From Pseudomonas sp. PDM04 (GTDB taxonomy: Bacteria; Pseudomonadota; Gammaproteobacteria; Pseudomonadales; Pseudomonadaceae), in NCBI RefSeq assembly GCF_014851765.1, contig NZ_JACVAI010000003.1, forward strand, positions 1-64,000: a stretch of 64,000 nt of DNA, given 5' to 3'. Shown piece by piece: positions 8,951 to 17,086 of the stretch. The notes beneath the pieces were generated by a model. It saw only the letters and a list, made by a program, of their open reading frames with translations, searched no databases and was not told the origin of the DNA. Made by a program: the position numbers and the translations under genes. Every line of letters begins with the position of its first letter. The first letter of the stretch is position 1.

Positions 8951-9730
8951 TTGCTTATCGAGTCTCGTCGCCGTGCTTATCTGACCGCCATGCAGGTGGT
9001 CAACTGGCTGCCGCGCACTGAATTGCCCTTCGCCGCCCCATCGCGGCCCGAGCTGCTGGAGATGCCTGCGCCGCTGGCCGAGGCTCTGGTTGCGCCGGCG
9101 CCTGTGGCCGAAACGCCCGTTGCACCCGTGGTCAAACCGGCCGAACGGGTGAAAATCGAGGTGCCCCGGCCAACGCTGGCCAGCACTCGCACCAACGCGA
9201 AGGTCGAGGAAGAGGAGGCCCCGGTCGCGGTCAAGGCCCCGGTCGTACCGCCGCCACGATTCGCCCTGCAACTGCTGCGCGCCGGCCGTTGCCTGCTGCT
9301 GGTGGAGTTACCCACAGGGGAGTCCTTCCAGAGTCGCGATCCGGCCTACCTGCTGCTCAAGGACATGCTGCGCGCCGCCGGTTTGCCGGACAGCCCGCAG
9401 ATTGTCGGTGAACCGGTGCGCTGGCCGCTGCTGGCCCGTGGCACGATGGATCAGGGGCCGGAAGCGGCGCGCGACTTCGTGCAGGGCTTTCTCGCGGCCC
9501 GGCTGGAAGATGCACCCTGTGTCTGCGTCTGGCTGATCGGTCTGCCGGCGGTGCGTTTCGCCGGTGAGGCCAACGCCGAATCGTTCAACCGCGAACTCCA
9601 GGTCGACGGCCTGGGATCGGTCTGGGCCCTGCCGGGCCTGGAGTTGTTAATGGAAGAGCCACAGCGTAAGGCTGATGTCTGGCAAGCCATGCGTCGGCTG
9701 ATGGCGCGCTGGAAAGAATCGAATGAATGA
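8951..9730 (+). CDS. HolD-like protein (putative DNA polymerase III psi subunit)
   Basis: A 259-residue protein just upstream of rimI, where E. coli has holD (the holD-rimI pair). Its start, SRRRAYLTAMQVVNWLPR, can be laid against the E. coli HolD N-terminus (SRRDWQLQQLGITQWSLR). The C-terminal half has a LLLVE...LLxDMLRA pattern that could match HolD. In between is a long Pro/Ala/Val-rich linker (residues ~30-100) that E. coli HolD lacks. The TTG at 8951 is chosen because it keeps the conserved SRRR segment; an in-frame ATG at 8990 would delete it. The psi assignment is an inference from context and weak similarity, not a clear family match. Confidence 0.6.
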   Translation: MLIESRRRAYLTAMQVVNWLPRTELPFAAPSRPELLEMPAPLAEALVAPAPVAETPVAPVVKPAERVKIEVPRPTLASTRTNAKVEEEEAPVAVKAPVVPPPRFALQLLRAGRCLLLVELPTGESFQSRDPAYLLLKDMLRAAGLPDSPQIVGEPVRWPLLARGTMDQGPEAARDFVQGFLAARLEDAPCVCVWLIGLPAVRFAGEANAESFNRELQVDGLGSVWALPGLELLMEEPQRKADVWQAMRRLMARWKESNE

Positions 9731-10175
9731 CGCTGTAACGTTTCGCCCGATGACCGAGGCTGACCTCGACGCTGTGCTGAAAATCGAATATGCGGCGTAC
9801 AGCCACCCCTGGACTCGCGGCATTTTTCTCGACGGACTGGGCAAATACCAGATCTGGCTGATGTTCGAGGGCTCGCAGCAGGTCGGGCACGGCGTGGTGC
9901 AGATCATCCTGGATGAAGCGCACCTGCTGAACATTACCGTCAAGCCGGAAAACCAGGGCCGGGGCCTCGGTTTGACGCTGCTCGAACACCTGATGTCGAT
10001 TGCCGGCGAAGCCGAGGCGCGGGAGTGTTTCCTGGAAGTGCGCGACAGCAACCGCTCGGCGTTTCGGCTCTACGAGCGCTTTGGCTTCAACGAGATTGGC
10101 CGACGCCGGGATTACTACCCGGCGGTGGGTGGGCGTGAGGATGCCGTGGTCATGGCCTGCACCCTGGTGCCATAG
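9723..10175 (+). CDS. rimI: Ribosomal protein bS18-alanine N-acetyltransferase
   Basis: A 150-residue GNAT enzyme that acetylates the N-terminal Ala of ribosomal protein S18. The acetyl-CoA loop ENQGRGLGLTLL (about residues 79-90) and the substrate-side EVRDSNRSAFRLYERFGF segment are typical of RimI. The start overlaps the upstream gene by 8 bases, so the two are likely co-translated. Confidence 0.93.
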   Translation: MNDAVTFRPMTEADLDAVLKIEYAAYSHPWTRGIFLDGLGKYQIWLMFEGSQQVGHGVVQIILDEAHLLNITVKPENQGRGLGLTLLEHLMSIAGEAEARECFLEVRDSNRSAFRLYERFGFNEIGRRRDYYPAVGGREDAVVMACTLVP

Positions 10176-10188
10176 GCTTCACAACGCC

Positions 10189-10264
10189 TTGCGAGCAGGC
10201 TCGCTGCCACAATGAAGTTCTGTGGCAGACAGAACCTGTGGGGGCGAGCCTGCTCGCGATGGGG
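10189..10264. repeat. REP inverted pair
   Basis: Two oppositely oriented REP units (10189-10211 and 10237-10264, core GCGAGC..GCTCGC) are separated by about 25 bases. The pair sits between the convergent rimI and acidic-protein genes. Confidence 0.85.
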
Positions 10265-10266
10265 GA

Positions 10267-10671
10267 CTATCGATTCCCATCCAGAGGGTCGCGCCGCGCC
10301 AGTTCCTCTTCATCCAGCCCGTTACCCCCGCCGATGTCATCCTCATCGACGATGCTCAAATCCCAGTCGGCGCGGCGGTCCTCACCCGCCTCATGCGCAT
10401 CCCGCGCGCCATCTTCACGGATCAAGGTCTCCGGGCTCAGGTCGTCGTCGGTGGATTCATGGTCAGGCGTCGATGCGCCGGTCATGCCCGCTTCACGCGC
10501 GCGTTCCTCCGGCAGTTTTTGTCGGCGTTCCGATTCCGGCAGTTCATCACCGATTCTGGCGCTGGGTTCTTCCTCGTCGAAATCCAGCTCATGCATCGAG
10601 CCCATGCGGTCTTCGTTGTCGTCGATGGGCTCCGGTTGCACCGCATCGTACGGACGTCGTGAATCAGTCAT
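10267..10671 (-). CDS. Small acidic, probably disordered protein of unknown function
   Basis: A 134-residue protein very rich in Asp, Glu, Arg and Pro with almost no hydrophobic core. It has no signal peptide, membrane segment or cysteine. The composition predicts an intrinsically disordered, soluble protein. The frame is free of overlaps with known genes and has a plausible ATG. I recognise it as a Pseudomonas-type conserved hypothetical, but not its function. It stands alone between REP elements and the carbonic anhydrase gene. Confidence 0.7.
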   Translation of the reverse strand: MTDSRRPYDAVQPEPIDDNEDRMGSMHELDFDEEEPSARIGDELPESERRQKLPEERAREAGMTGASTPDHESTDDDLSPETLIREDGARDAHEAGEDRRADWDLSIVDEDDIGGGNGLDEEELARRDPLDGNR

Positions 10672-10838
10672 GGCAATTCCTCATACTGTGGTCCTTACTT
10701 CGGTGGACCCACTGGGCTGCCCAGAATTCCACCGACTTGGAACACCGGTAAAATGCATCAGCGGCAATCTGCATCGGATGCGTGACCCCGACAGGCGGTT
10801 GTCTGTCAAACCAGCGCATCATTATCGAGGCTTCATGC

Positions 10839-11483
10839 ATGAACGAATTACAAGATCTGATTGAAAACAACGCGCGCTGGGCTGACGCGATCACCAAGGA
10901 AGATCCTGATTTTTTCGCCAAACTGGCTCGTCAGCAGACACCTGAGTACCTGTGGATCGGCTGTTCCGATGCCCGGGTGCCGGCGAACGAGATCGTAGGC
11001 ATGCTGCCCGGCGACCTGTTCGTCCACCGCAACGTGGCCAACGTGGTGCTGCACACCGACCTCAACTGCCTGTCGGTGATCCAGTACGCCGTTGACGTGC
11101 TCAAGGTCAAGCACATCCTCGTCACCGGCCACTATGGCTGCGGTGGCGTACGGGCCTCCATGCAGGATCGTCAGTTCGGCCTGATCGATGGCTGGTTGCG
11201 CTCCATTCGCGATCTTTATTACGAAAAGCGCGAAGAACTGGCCACCTTGGCGACCGAGGAAGAGCGGGTCGACCGTCTGTGCGAACTCAACGTGATCCAG
11301 CAGGTGGCCAACGTCGGGCATACCAGCATCGTGCAGAACGCCTGGCACCGTGGGCAGAAGCTGTCGATTCACGGCTGCATCTACGGCATCAAGGACGGTC
11401 GATGGAAGAGTCTCAATGCCACCATCAGTGGCTTCGAGCAGTTGCCGCCGCAGTACCGCCTGCGACCGCTCGAACCCCAGTAA
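10839..11483 (+). CDS. can: Beta-class carbonic anhydrase
   Basis: A 214-residue beta-carbonic anhydrase interconverting CO2 and bicarbonate. Zinc ligands and catalytic residues fall where they do in E. coli Can: C42, D44 and R46 in GCSDAR, then H98 and C101 in GHYGCGG. The frame is open back to 10782, but MNELQDLIENNARWA at 10839 is the conserved family start. It appears to be a single-gene unit. The gene supplies bicarbonate for growth in air. Confidence 0.95.
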   Translation: MNELQDLIENNARWADAITKEDPDFFAKLARQQTPEYLWIGCSDARVPANEIVGMLPGDLFVHRNVANVVLHTDLNCLSVIQYAVDVLKVKHILVTGHYGCGGVRASMQDRQFGLIDGWLRSIRDLYYEKREELATLATEEERVDRLCELNVIQQVANVGHTSIVQNAWHRGQKLSIHGCIYGIKDGRWKSLNATISGFEQLPPQYRLRPLEPQ

Positions 11484-11489
11484 GCCCCT

Positions 11490-12014
11490 TCAACCCAGGC
11501 GCGGGTGTCGCCAGTTGCGAAAAAACAGCTGGCCGTTGGCATTCGGCATTTCGTCGTAGCCGGTAATCCAGCCTCGGCAACACGGACAACCGCAGCGGCA
11601 GGCGAACTGCCGCTGCAGCTTGTCTTCCGTCGTGGCGAGATCCATCGTCAACCGGTCGCCTTTGCTGATGTCTTTCAGCGCCCATAACCATAACTCACCC
11701 ATGTCGAGGAATACGCTGGGGTCGCAGCTGTGGTTGAGCAGACTGCAGAAGAAAGGGTCGTAGATGTGGATTCCCGGCGCAAGCTGGCGCGTGTGCGAGC
11801 AACGGTAGGGGAGCAGTTGCCCGGAAACCCGGCAGATCCGGCTCAGGCGCAGGAAATCGCGAAGAGCGGTGACAGCGATCGGGAAGCCCCTGGCGTTGTA
11901 GACGATTTCGAAGTCATTCTTGGACGGGAAACCCCGGTGGACGGGCAATTTCCTGATGGGATAGATGCCGTCGGGTGGCGGTCCGGTCACCGGCTGCTGC
12001 GATTGGGCTGTCAT
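11490..12014 (-). CDS. SET-domain protein (putative protein-lysine methyltransferase)
   Basis: A 174-residue protein with the core of a SET methyltransferase: NHSCDPS at residues 94-100 (AdoMet pocket), LTMDL at 122-126 in place of the usual LTYDY, and a post-SET zinc cluster CRCGCPCCRG at 139-148. It lacks most of the pre-SET part, so it is a minimal SET protein. A tyrosine usually important for catalysis in the LTYDY motif is Met here, so activity cannot be assumed. The ATG at 12014 follows AGGGA. It converges on the carbonic anhydrase gene with a 6-base gap. The substrate is unknown. Confidence 0.8.
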   Translation of the reverse strand: MTAQSQQPVTGPPPDGIYPIRKLPVHRGFPSKNDFEIVYNARGFPIAVTALRDFLRLSRICRVSGQLLPYRCSHTRQLAPGIHIYDPFFCSLLNHSCDPSVFLDMGELWLWALKDISKGDRLTMDLATTEDKLQRQFACRCGCPCCRGWITGYDEMPNANGQLFFRNWRHPRLG

Positions 12015-12195
12015 AACGGTCCCTGTTGGCTAAGTGCTGCGACCTCCTTCAGCTGACATCCTGTCAACCCTGCGGCACATGGGTGTGGCGAAAGCGTCTC
12101 GCAAATAAGCCAGCGGGTCTACTGTCATAACTGACAGGAGAAATTGGCGCATTCCCATGTCAGCCTGGGCTTACACGGGACTGCGCACGCGTTGC

Positions 12196-13371
12196 TTACA
12201 GGTGCGCTTCCACCGGGATCGCAGTGGCTGGCGCCGGAGCCTTGAGTTGTTTGAGTTGAACCTTGACCGGTGCCGATGCGCATTTGGCCGAGGCTTGCGC
12301 GGGTGTCAGGTTGCGAATCGAGGTGTAGAACAGCTGGCAGGTTTTTTCTGCCTGGGCCACTTGCCAGGTTTGCGTGCAGCTTTTCAATTCAAGGTCTGGA
12401 TTGCTGTCGAGATCGCGCGCCATGGCGGCCTGCCAGCACGCCGCACTCAGGTCCTGACCCATGGTTTTCAGGCCCGCTGCGTCGGCCTGAGCCTGGGCAT
12501 CCTTGCCGGTATAGCTGGCCGGGTCGGCGGCATACCAGATATAGCTCGGGTGGTTGGCGCCCAGCACCGGCACCTTCAGCGCCCCCGTCGGGTTGATGCT
12601 GACCAGGCCCAGTACGTTGACGGTCGGCCCGTATTGCTGCTTGATCCAGGTGCGTACGGGCGAACCGAAGGCGACCATGGGCAACGCCGTGCCGTTGGCG
12701 TTCTGGCTGAGTTGCTTGACCATGGTGGTCTGGTAGTCCTTGAAATAGTCATAGACCCCTTCCAGATCCTTGCCGGCATTGGAGGGAGCGGCAATCGGCG
12801 CGATGTCGATGATGGTCTGGTAGGCCGGCGTCTGTTCGGCCGCGACGCCGTTGATCGTCAACAGTGAAGCCCAGCGATCGGTGGTGGCCGACTTCAGGTA
12901 GTCCTGCGCCTGGGTCAACGAATAGTCCGGGGGGAAGTGCAGCAACTCGACGCTTCTACGGTTTTCCAGGGCCATGCCCAGCGGCAGGAACAAGTACCAG
13001 TTATAGGCCCACTTGCCATCGGCATTCAGTTTGCTGGCACCGGTGTAGGCCAGGTCGCCGGCATCGAGCAGCGCTGCCAGGGGCTTTGCATAGCCGCTGG
13101 GCACGCCGGTTATTTCGGCGTGAAGCTGACCGTTATCGCTCTTGACCAGCACCTTCGCGTCGCCATAGCCATCGCGCTGCACACTTTGTGTCAGGTAGTG
13201 CTCGACGGTCTGTTCCAGCGTCCAGTTGCGAAAGCAGATCACGTTACAGTTATTGGGATAGGCGAACAGCCGGGTGACGCGTTCGGTGCTGCCCAGCTTC
13301 AGGTCGGTGGCGGCGTGAGCGGCGGTGCTCAGCGTGAGCGCGGCAAGAGTGAGTCCAGCGAGTTTCAACAT
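12196..13371 (-). CDS. Exported protein of unknown function
   Basis: A 391-residue protein with a clear Sec signal peptide (MLKLAGLTLAALTLSTAAHA, residues 1-20). The ATG at 13371 follows AAGGAT; the longer frame to 13419 is not needed. The mature part has Trp-, Tyr- and Pro-rich stretches, at least six cysteines (probably disulfides in the periplasm), and no membrane segment. I recognise no enzyme motif. It is flanked by a small cytoplasmic hypothetical gene and the SET gene and may be monocistronic. Confidence 0.8.
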   Translation of the reverse strand: MLKLAGLTLAALTLSTAAHAATDLKLGSTERVTRLFAYPNNCNVICFRNWTLEQTVEHYLTQSVQRDGYGDAKVLVKSDNGQLHAEITGVPSGYAKPLAALLDAGDLAYTGASKLNADGKWAYNWYLFLPLGMALENRRSVELLHFPPDYSLTQAQDYLKSATTDRWASLLTINGVAAEQTPAYQTIIDIAPIAAPSNAGKDLEGVYDYFKDYQTTMVKQLSQNANGTALPMVAFGSPVRTWIKQQYGPTVNVLGLVSINPTGALKVPVLGANHPSYIWYAADPASYTGKDAQAQADAAGLKTMGQDLSAACWQAAMARDLDSNPDLELKSCTQTWQVAQAEKTCQLFYTSIRNLTPAQASAKCASAPVKVQLKQLKAPAPATAIPVEAHL

Positions 13372-13485
13372 GCTCAGATCCTTTTCAGCTCGATCCCGTT
13401 GGTAGGAGATGCACAGCATAGTGGATCAATTGCCTGATACAGAAGTGCGGGCGCAGGCTGCCTTTTGCAGGGTGTTCTCGTGGTC

Positions 13486-13515
13486 CCGGCTCGCCGCCAG
13501 GTGGCGGCGAGCCGG
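13486..13515. terminator. GC-rich hairpin downstream of the small hypothetical gene
   Basis: A perfect 13-bp stem (CCGGCTCGCCGCC, loop AGGT, then its complement) lies 16 bases after the stop of the gene at 13531. There is no U-tract, so this is either a weak terminator or an mRNA 3'-protecting hairpin. Confidence 0.5.
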
Positions 13516-13530
13516 ACGAGGGTAAAAAGG

Positions 13531-13851
13531 TTACAGCAGCTTCAAGGCCAGGTGGGTGCCGGCGCGCAAGTACTCGACCTGGGCGAAGACGGCATCCTTG
13601 ACGATCGCTTCTCCCGTGTCGGTCAGCTTGGCTTTCTTGGCATCGATGATGGCTGTCTGCGCCAGTTGCATCACCACGTCCATGGCTTTTTGAAGGGCGG
13701 TCAGGTTGTTGTGCTGGCCAAACTCACGAACGACAGCGTCCATTCGCCGGTCTGCTTCATCGCGCAGTTGTTTGTATTCGGTGAACGACACCCTGCCGTC
13801 CGCATAGGTTTCGTTGAGCAGCTCTTCCAGCGTTTTTGATATTAAAGACAT
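13531..13851 (-). CDS. Small helical protein of unknown function
   Basis: A protein of 106 residues, predicted almost all helical with a heptad-like pattern. It has no signal peptide and no cysteines. Two ATGs (13863 and 13851) are close; AGGA lies directly before the first and at usable distance from the second, so the start is uncertain by four codons. It is not recognised as a named family. Confidence 0.65.
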   Translation of the reverse strand: MSLISKTLEELLNETYADGRVSFTEYKQLRDEADRRMDAVVREFGQHNNLTALQKAMDVVMQLAQTAIIDAKKAKLTDTGEAIVKDAVFAQVEYLRAGTHLALKLL

Positions 13852-14024
13852 GTGCGAAATCATCCTGGTCCGTGCTGTTGAGGCGTTGAAGGGTTGAGTT
13901 GTCGGAGTCTACTCAACGCGTCACGGGCAAGAGATAGGACCCGCCCGAGGTTGATGTCAGGCGCAATCGAACGGGTCTGTAGGACGAGTTGCACCCGTAC
14001 AATGATGGGTGCAATCAACACCCT

Positions 14025-15443
14025 TTATGGCATCACGGGCGGCGTATACGTCAGTGTCGTGCCCAGCGCCCAGAGCAAAAACAGCACCAGTGGGGTGTGC
14101 ACCAGCAGTTGCACGAAGGAGAAGCCGATCAGGTCCCGCGCCTTCAGACCCAGCACACCCAGCAACGGCAGCATGTAGAACGGGTTGATCAGGTTCGGCA
14201 GCGCCTCCGCCGCGTTGTAGATCTGCACGGCCCAGCCCAGGTGGTAGTTGAGGTCAGTGGCCACTTGCATCACATAGGGTGCCTCGATGATCCATTTACC
14301 GCCGCCCGACGGAATGAAGAACCCGAGGATCGCCGAGTACACACCCATCAGCAGCGCGTAGGTGTCGTGAGAGGCGATTTGCACGAAGAAGGTCGAGATG
14401 TGGTGCGCCAGGGTCTGCGCGTCGGTGCCTTTGACGGTGGTCATCAGCGCGGCGATCGAGCCATACAACGGGAACTGGATCAGCACACCGGTGGTGGTCG
14501 GCACCGCGCGCGCCACCGCATCGAGGAAGCTGCGCGGGCGCCAGTGCAGCAGCGCGCCCAGCATGATGAACAGGAAGTTGTAGGTGTTCAGCCCGGAAAT
14601 CGCGGTGATTGCCGGTTTGGTCGAGAACTCGTGGAACAGCCAGCCGGCGGCCAGCAGCACCAACACGATGGTCAGCAGCGGGCTGTGTTCCAGCCATTCG
14701 CCGGGACGGGTGCGCGGTTGCAGTGGCGGCAGGTTGAAGCTCGGGTCAACGCCACAGGCCTGGGCATCACGGGCCGATTTCGGTCCTGGCGCGGTCGCGT
14801 AGGCAATGATCAGCGAGATCACGATCAGCGCCAGCAACATCACACCGGACTGCCAGAGGAAGATCGTTTGCGTGAACGGGATGACCCCGGTGATCGACAG
14901 GATCGACGGCGGCAGGCTGCCAGGGTTGGCCTGCAATTGCGCGGCGGACGACGACAGGCCCAGGGCCCACACGGCACCAAGGCCCAGGTACGCGGCGGCA
15001 CCGGCGGCGCGGTAATCCATTTTCAGGTCGGTACGGCGGGCGAGGGCACGCACCAGCAAGCCGCCGAATACCAGCGACAGGCCCCAGTTCAGCAGGGATG
15101 CGACCATGGAGATCAGGGCGACCCAGGCCACGGCAGAGCGGCCGTTCCTGGGGATTCGGGCCAATCGATCAATCAGTTTCACGGCCGGTGGCGAGCTGGC
15201 CACCACATAACCGCCAATCACCACGAACGCCATCTGCATGGTGAACGGGATCAGGCTCCAGAACCCGTCACCGAAGGCCATCGCGGTGTCGGTGGGTCTG
15301 GCGCCCATGAACAGGGTGGCGACGGCAACGATAATCACCGCCAGTGCGGCAAAGACCCAGGAGTCGGGGAACCAGCGTTCGGCAAAACTGGAGCAGCGCA
15401 GGGCAAAGCGGGCGGAGCGGGTATCTTCGATATCAGCGGCCAC
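14025..15443 (-). CDS. atoE: AtoE-type short-chain fatty acid transporter
   Basis: A 472-residue polytopic membrane protein of the short-chain fatty acid transporter (AtoE/DcuC-like) family, with about twelve hydrophobic segments and the conserved FFIPSGGGKWIIEAP segment near residue 375. It probably imports butyrate or similar short acids. The start is a GTG at 15443 preceded by GAGG. Unlike in E. coli, no ato catabolic genes sit next to it, so substrate and pathway are less certain. It is divergent from an MHS transporter across 200 bases. Confidence 0.85.
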   Translation of the reverse strand: MAADIEDTRSARFALRCSSFAERWFPDSWVFAALAVIIVAVATLFMGARPTDTAMAFGDGFWSLIPFTMQMAFVVIGGYVVASSPPAVKLIDRLARIPRNGRSAVAWVALISMVASLLNWGLSLVFGGLLVRALARRTDLKMDYRAAGAAAYLGLGAVWALGLSSSAAQLQANPGSLPPSILSITGVIPFTQTIFLWQSGVMLLALIVISLIIAYATAPGPKSARDAQACGVDPSFNLPPLQPRTRPGEWLEHSPLLTIVLVLLAAGWLFHEFSTKPAITAISGLNTYNFLFIMLGALLHWRPRSFLDAVARAVPTTTGVLIQFPLYGSIAALMTTVKGTDAQTLAHHISTFFVQIASHDTYALLMGVYSAILGFFIPSGGGKWIIEAPYVMQVATDLNYHLGWAVQIYNAAEALPNLINPFYMLPLLGVLGLKARDLIGFSFVQLLVHTPLVLFLLWALGTTLTYTPPVMP

Positions 15444-15643
15444 GGGAGTACCTCGATTTTTATGTTTGTCTTGGTCTTCAGGGTGTCAGGACCCCTCTGG
15501 ACAGGTGTCCACATTAAATCAATCGGTCACATTTTGTGACGGTGTTTCGGCGTGGCGGGACGATGGTCTAACGGGTTGTCCGCTGGCGCATTTGCGTAGA
15601 CCATGGGCACCTTGGTTTTATGCCCATGCCTGAGTTCTTTTTG

Positions 15644-16957
15644 ATGACTGCCCACAACGAATCGCGCCCGGCACCGTTCAGCCGCTCGGACTACAAGACC
15701 CTTGGCCTTGCAGCCCTCGGCGGTGCGCTGGAAATCTACGATTTCATCATCTTCGTCTTCTTCGCCCTGACCCTCAGCCAGTTGTTTTTCCCGCCGGAAA
15801 TGCCCGAATGGCTGCGTCTGCTGCAGAGTTTCGGGATTTTTGTCACCGGTTACCTGGCCAGGCCCCTGGGCGGGATCCTGATGGCGCATTTCGCCGACCG
15901 GTTGGGGCGCAAAAAGGTGTTCAGCCTGAGCATCCTGATGATGGCGCTGCCCTGTCTGCTGATCGGCATCATGCCGACCTATGCCCAGATCGGCTATTTC
16001 GCGCCGCTGCTGCTGTTGGCCCTGCGTATTCTGCAGGGGGCCGCAGTGGGCGGCGAGGTGCCCAGTGCCTGGGTGTTCGTTGCCGAGCATGCACCGGCCG
16101 GGCATCGTGGCTATGCCCTGGGCTTTTTGCAGGCGGGGCTGACGTTCGGTTACCTGATCGGCGCATTGACCGCTTCGTTCCTGGCACAGGCGTTTACCCC
16201 GGAACAAATCCTCGATTACGCCTGGCGCTACCCCTTCCTGCTGGGGGGCGTGTTTGGCGTGATTGGTGTGTGGCTGCGTCGCTGGCTCAGTGAAACCCCG
16301 GTGTTCATGGCGATGCAGGCCAAGCGCGAGGCCGCGGTCGAATTGCCGTTGCGCACGGTATTGCGTGAGCATCGCCTGGCGATTCTGCCGGCCATGATCC
16401 TCACCTGTGTCCTGACCTCCGCAGTGGTGGTGTTCGTGGTCATCACTCCGACCATGATGCAGAAAACCTTCGGCATGACCGCCAGCCACACCTTCGCGCT
16501 CAGTGCCCTGGGCATTGTGTTTCTGAACATCGGTTGCGTGCTGGCCGGTTTGCTCGTCGACCGCATCGGTGCCTGGCGCACGGTGATGCTGTACAGCCTG
16601 CTGTTGCCGCTGGGCATTGGCCTGCTTTACACCTGCCTGATCATCGGCGGCAGCTGGACCGGGCTGGCGTATGCGATCGCCGGCCTTGGCTGCGGGGTGG
16701 TCGGTGCGGTGCCGTCGGTGATGGTCAACCTGTTTCCGGCGCGGGTGCGTGTCTCGGGGATCTCCTTCACCTACAACATTGCCTACGCCGCGTGGGCGAG
16801 TGTCACGCCGCTGTTGTTGATCGGCCTGATGCCCTGGAGCCCGTGGATCTGCGTGATTTTCTGCACGGTGATGGGCGCGGTGGGCGTCAGCAGTGCAATG
16901 TATTTCGGGGCACGGGCGCCAAGTAACGCGAGTTGTCCGGCGACTGGCGTCATCTGA
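15644..16957 (+). CDS. MFS transporter, metabolite:H+ symporter type
   Basis: A 437-residue twelve-helix MFS protein of the MHS (metabolite:H+ symporter) type. Support comes from the ALEIYDFIIF start of helix 1, the ADRLGRKKVF loop 2-3 motif and GGEVPSAWVF in helix 5. Members import organic acids or zwitterions. Two ATGs are available (15620 and 15644); neither has a strong ribosome-binding site, and 15644 gives the more typical short polar N-terminus. The substrate cannot be predicted from the sequence. Confidence 0.85.
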   Translation: MTAHNESRPAPFSRSDYKTLGLAALGGALEIYDFIIFVFFALTLSQLFFPPEMPEWLRLLQSFGIFVTGYLARPLGGILMAHFADRLGRKKVFSLSILMMALPCLLIGIMPTYAQIGYFAPLLLLALRILQGAAVGGEVPSAWVFVAEHAPAGHRGYALGFLQAGLTFGYLIGALTASFLAQAFTPEQILDYAWRYPFLLGGVFGVIGVWLRRWLSETPVFMAMQAKREAAVELPLRTVLREHRLAILPAMILTCVLTSAVVVFVVITPTMMQKTFGMTASHTFALSALGIVFLNIGCVLAGLLVDRIGAWRTVMLYSLLLPLGIGLLYTCLIIGGSWTGLAYAIAGLGCGVVGAVPSVMVNLFPARVRVSGISFTYNIAYAAWASVTPLLLIGLMPWSPWICVIFCTVMGAVGVSSAMYFGARAPSNASCPATGVI

Positions 16958-16963
16958 CGCCAG
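16944..16963. other. Palindrome at the end of the MHS transporter gene
   Basis: CTGGCGTCA, TC, then TGACGCCAG forms a 9-bp perfect inverted repeat that includes the stop codon. No U-tract follows. It may be an mRNA 3' hairpin or a protein-binding site ahead of the chemoreceptor gene. Confidence 0.4.
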
Positions 16964-17086
16964 GTTGACGCTTGCCGTTGTAACACTCTTTCTGTCGGAC
17001 AATCCTGAAATACGCTTCAGAAAATACTGTGAATGCCGATGGCTAAGCTGTAAGCCGCTTTCCATTCCTGCCATCGGTGCTTTCCC

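Noticed and set aside
13989..15539. 516-codon open frame on the plus strand
   Set aside because: It mirrors the AtoE-type transporter and has a Gln/His/Arg-rich product. The minus strand gives twelve good membrane helices.
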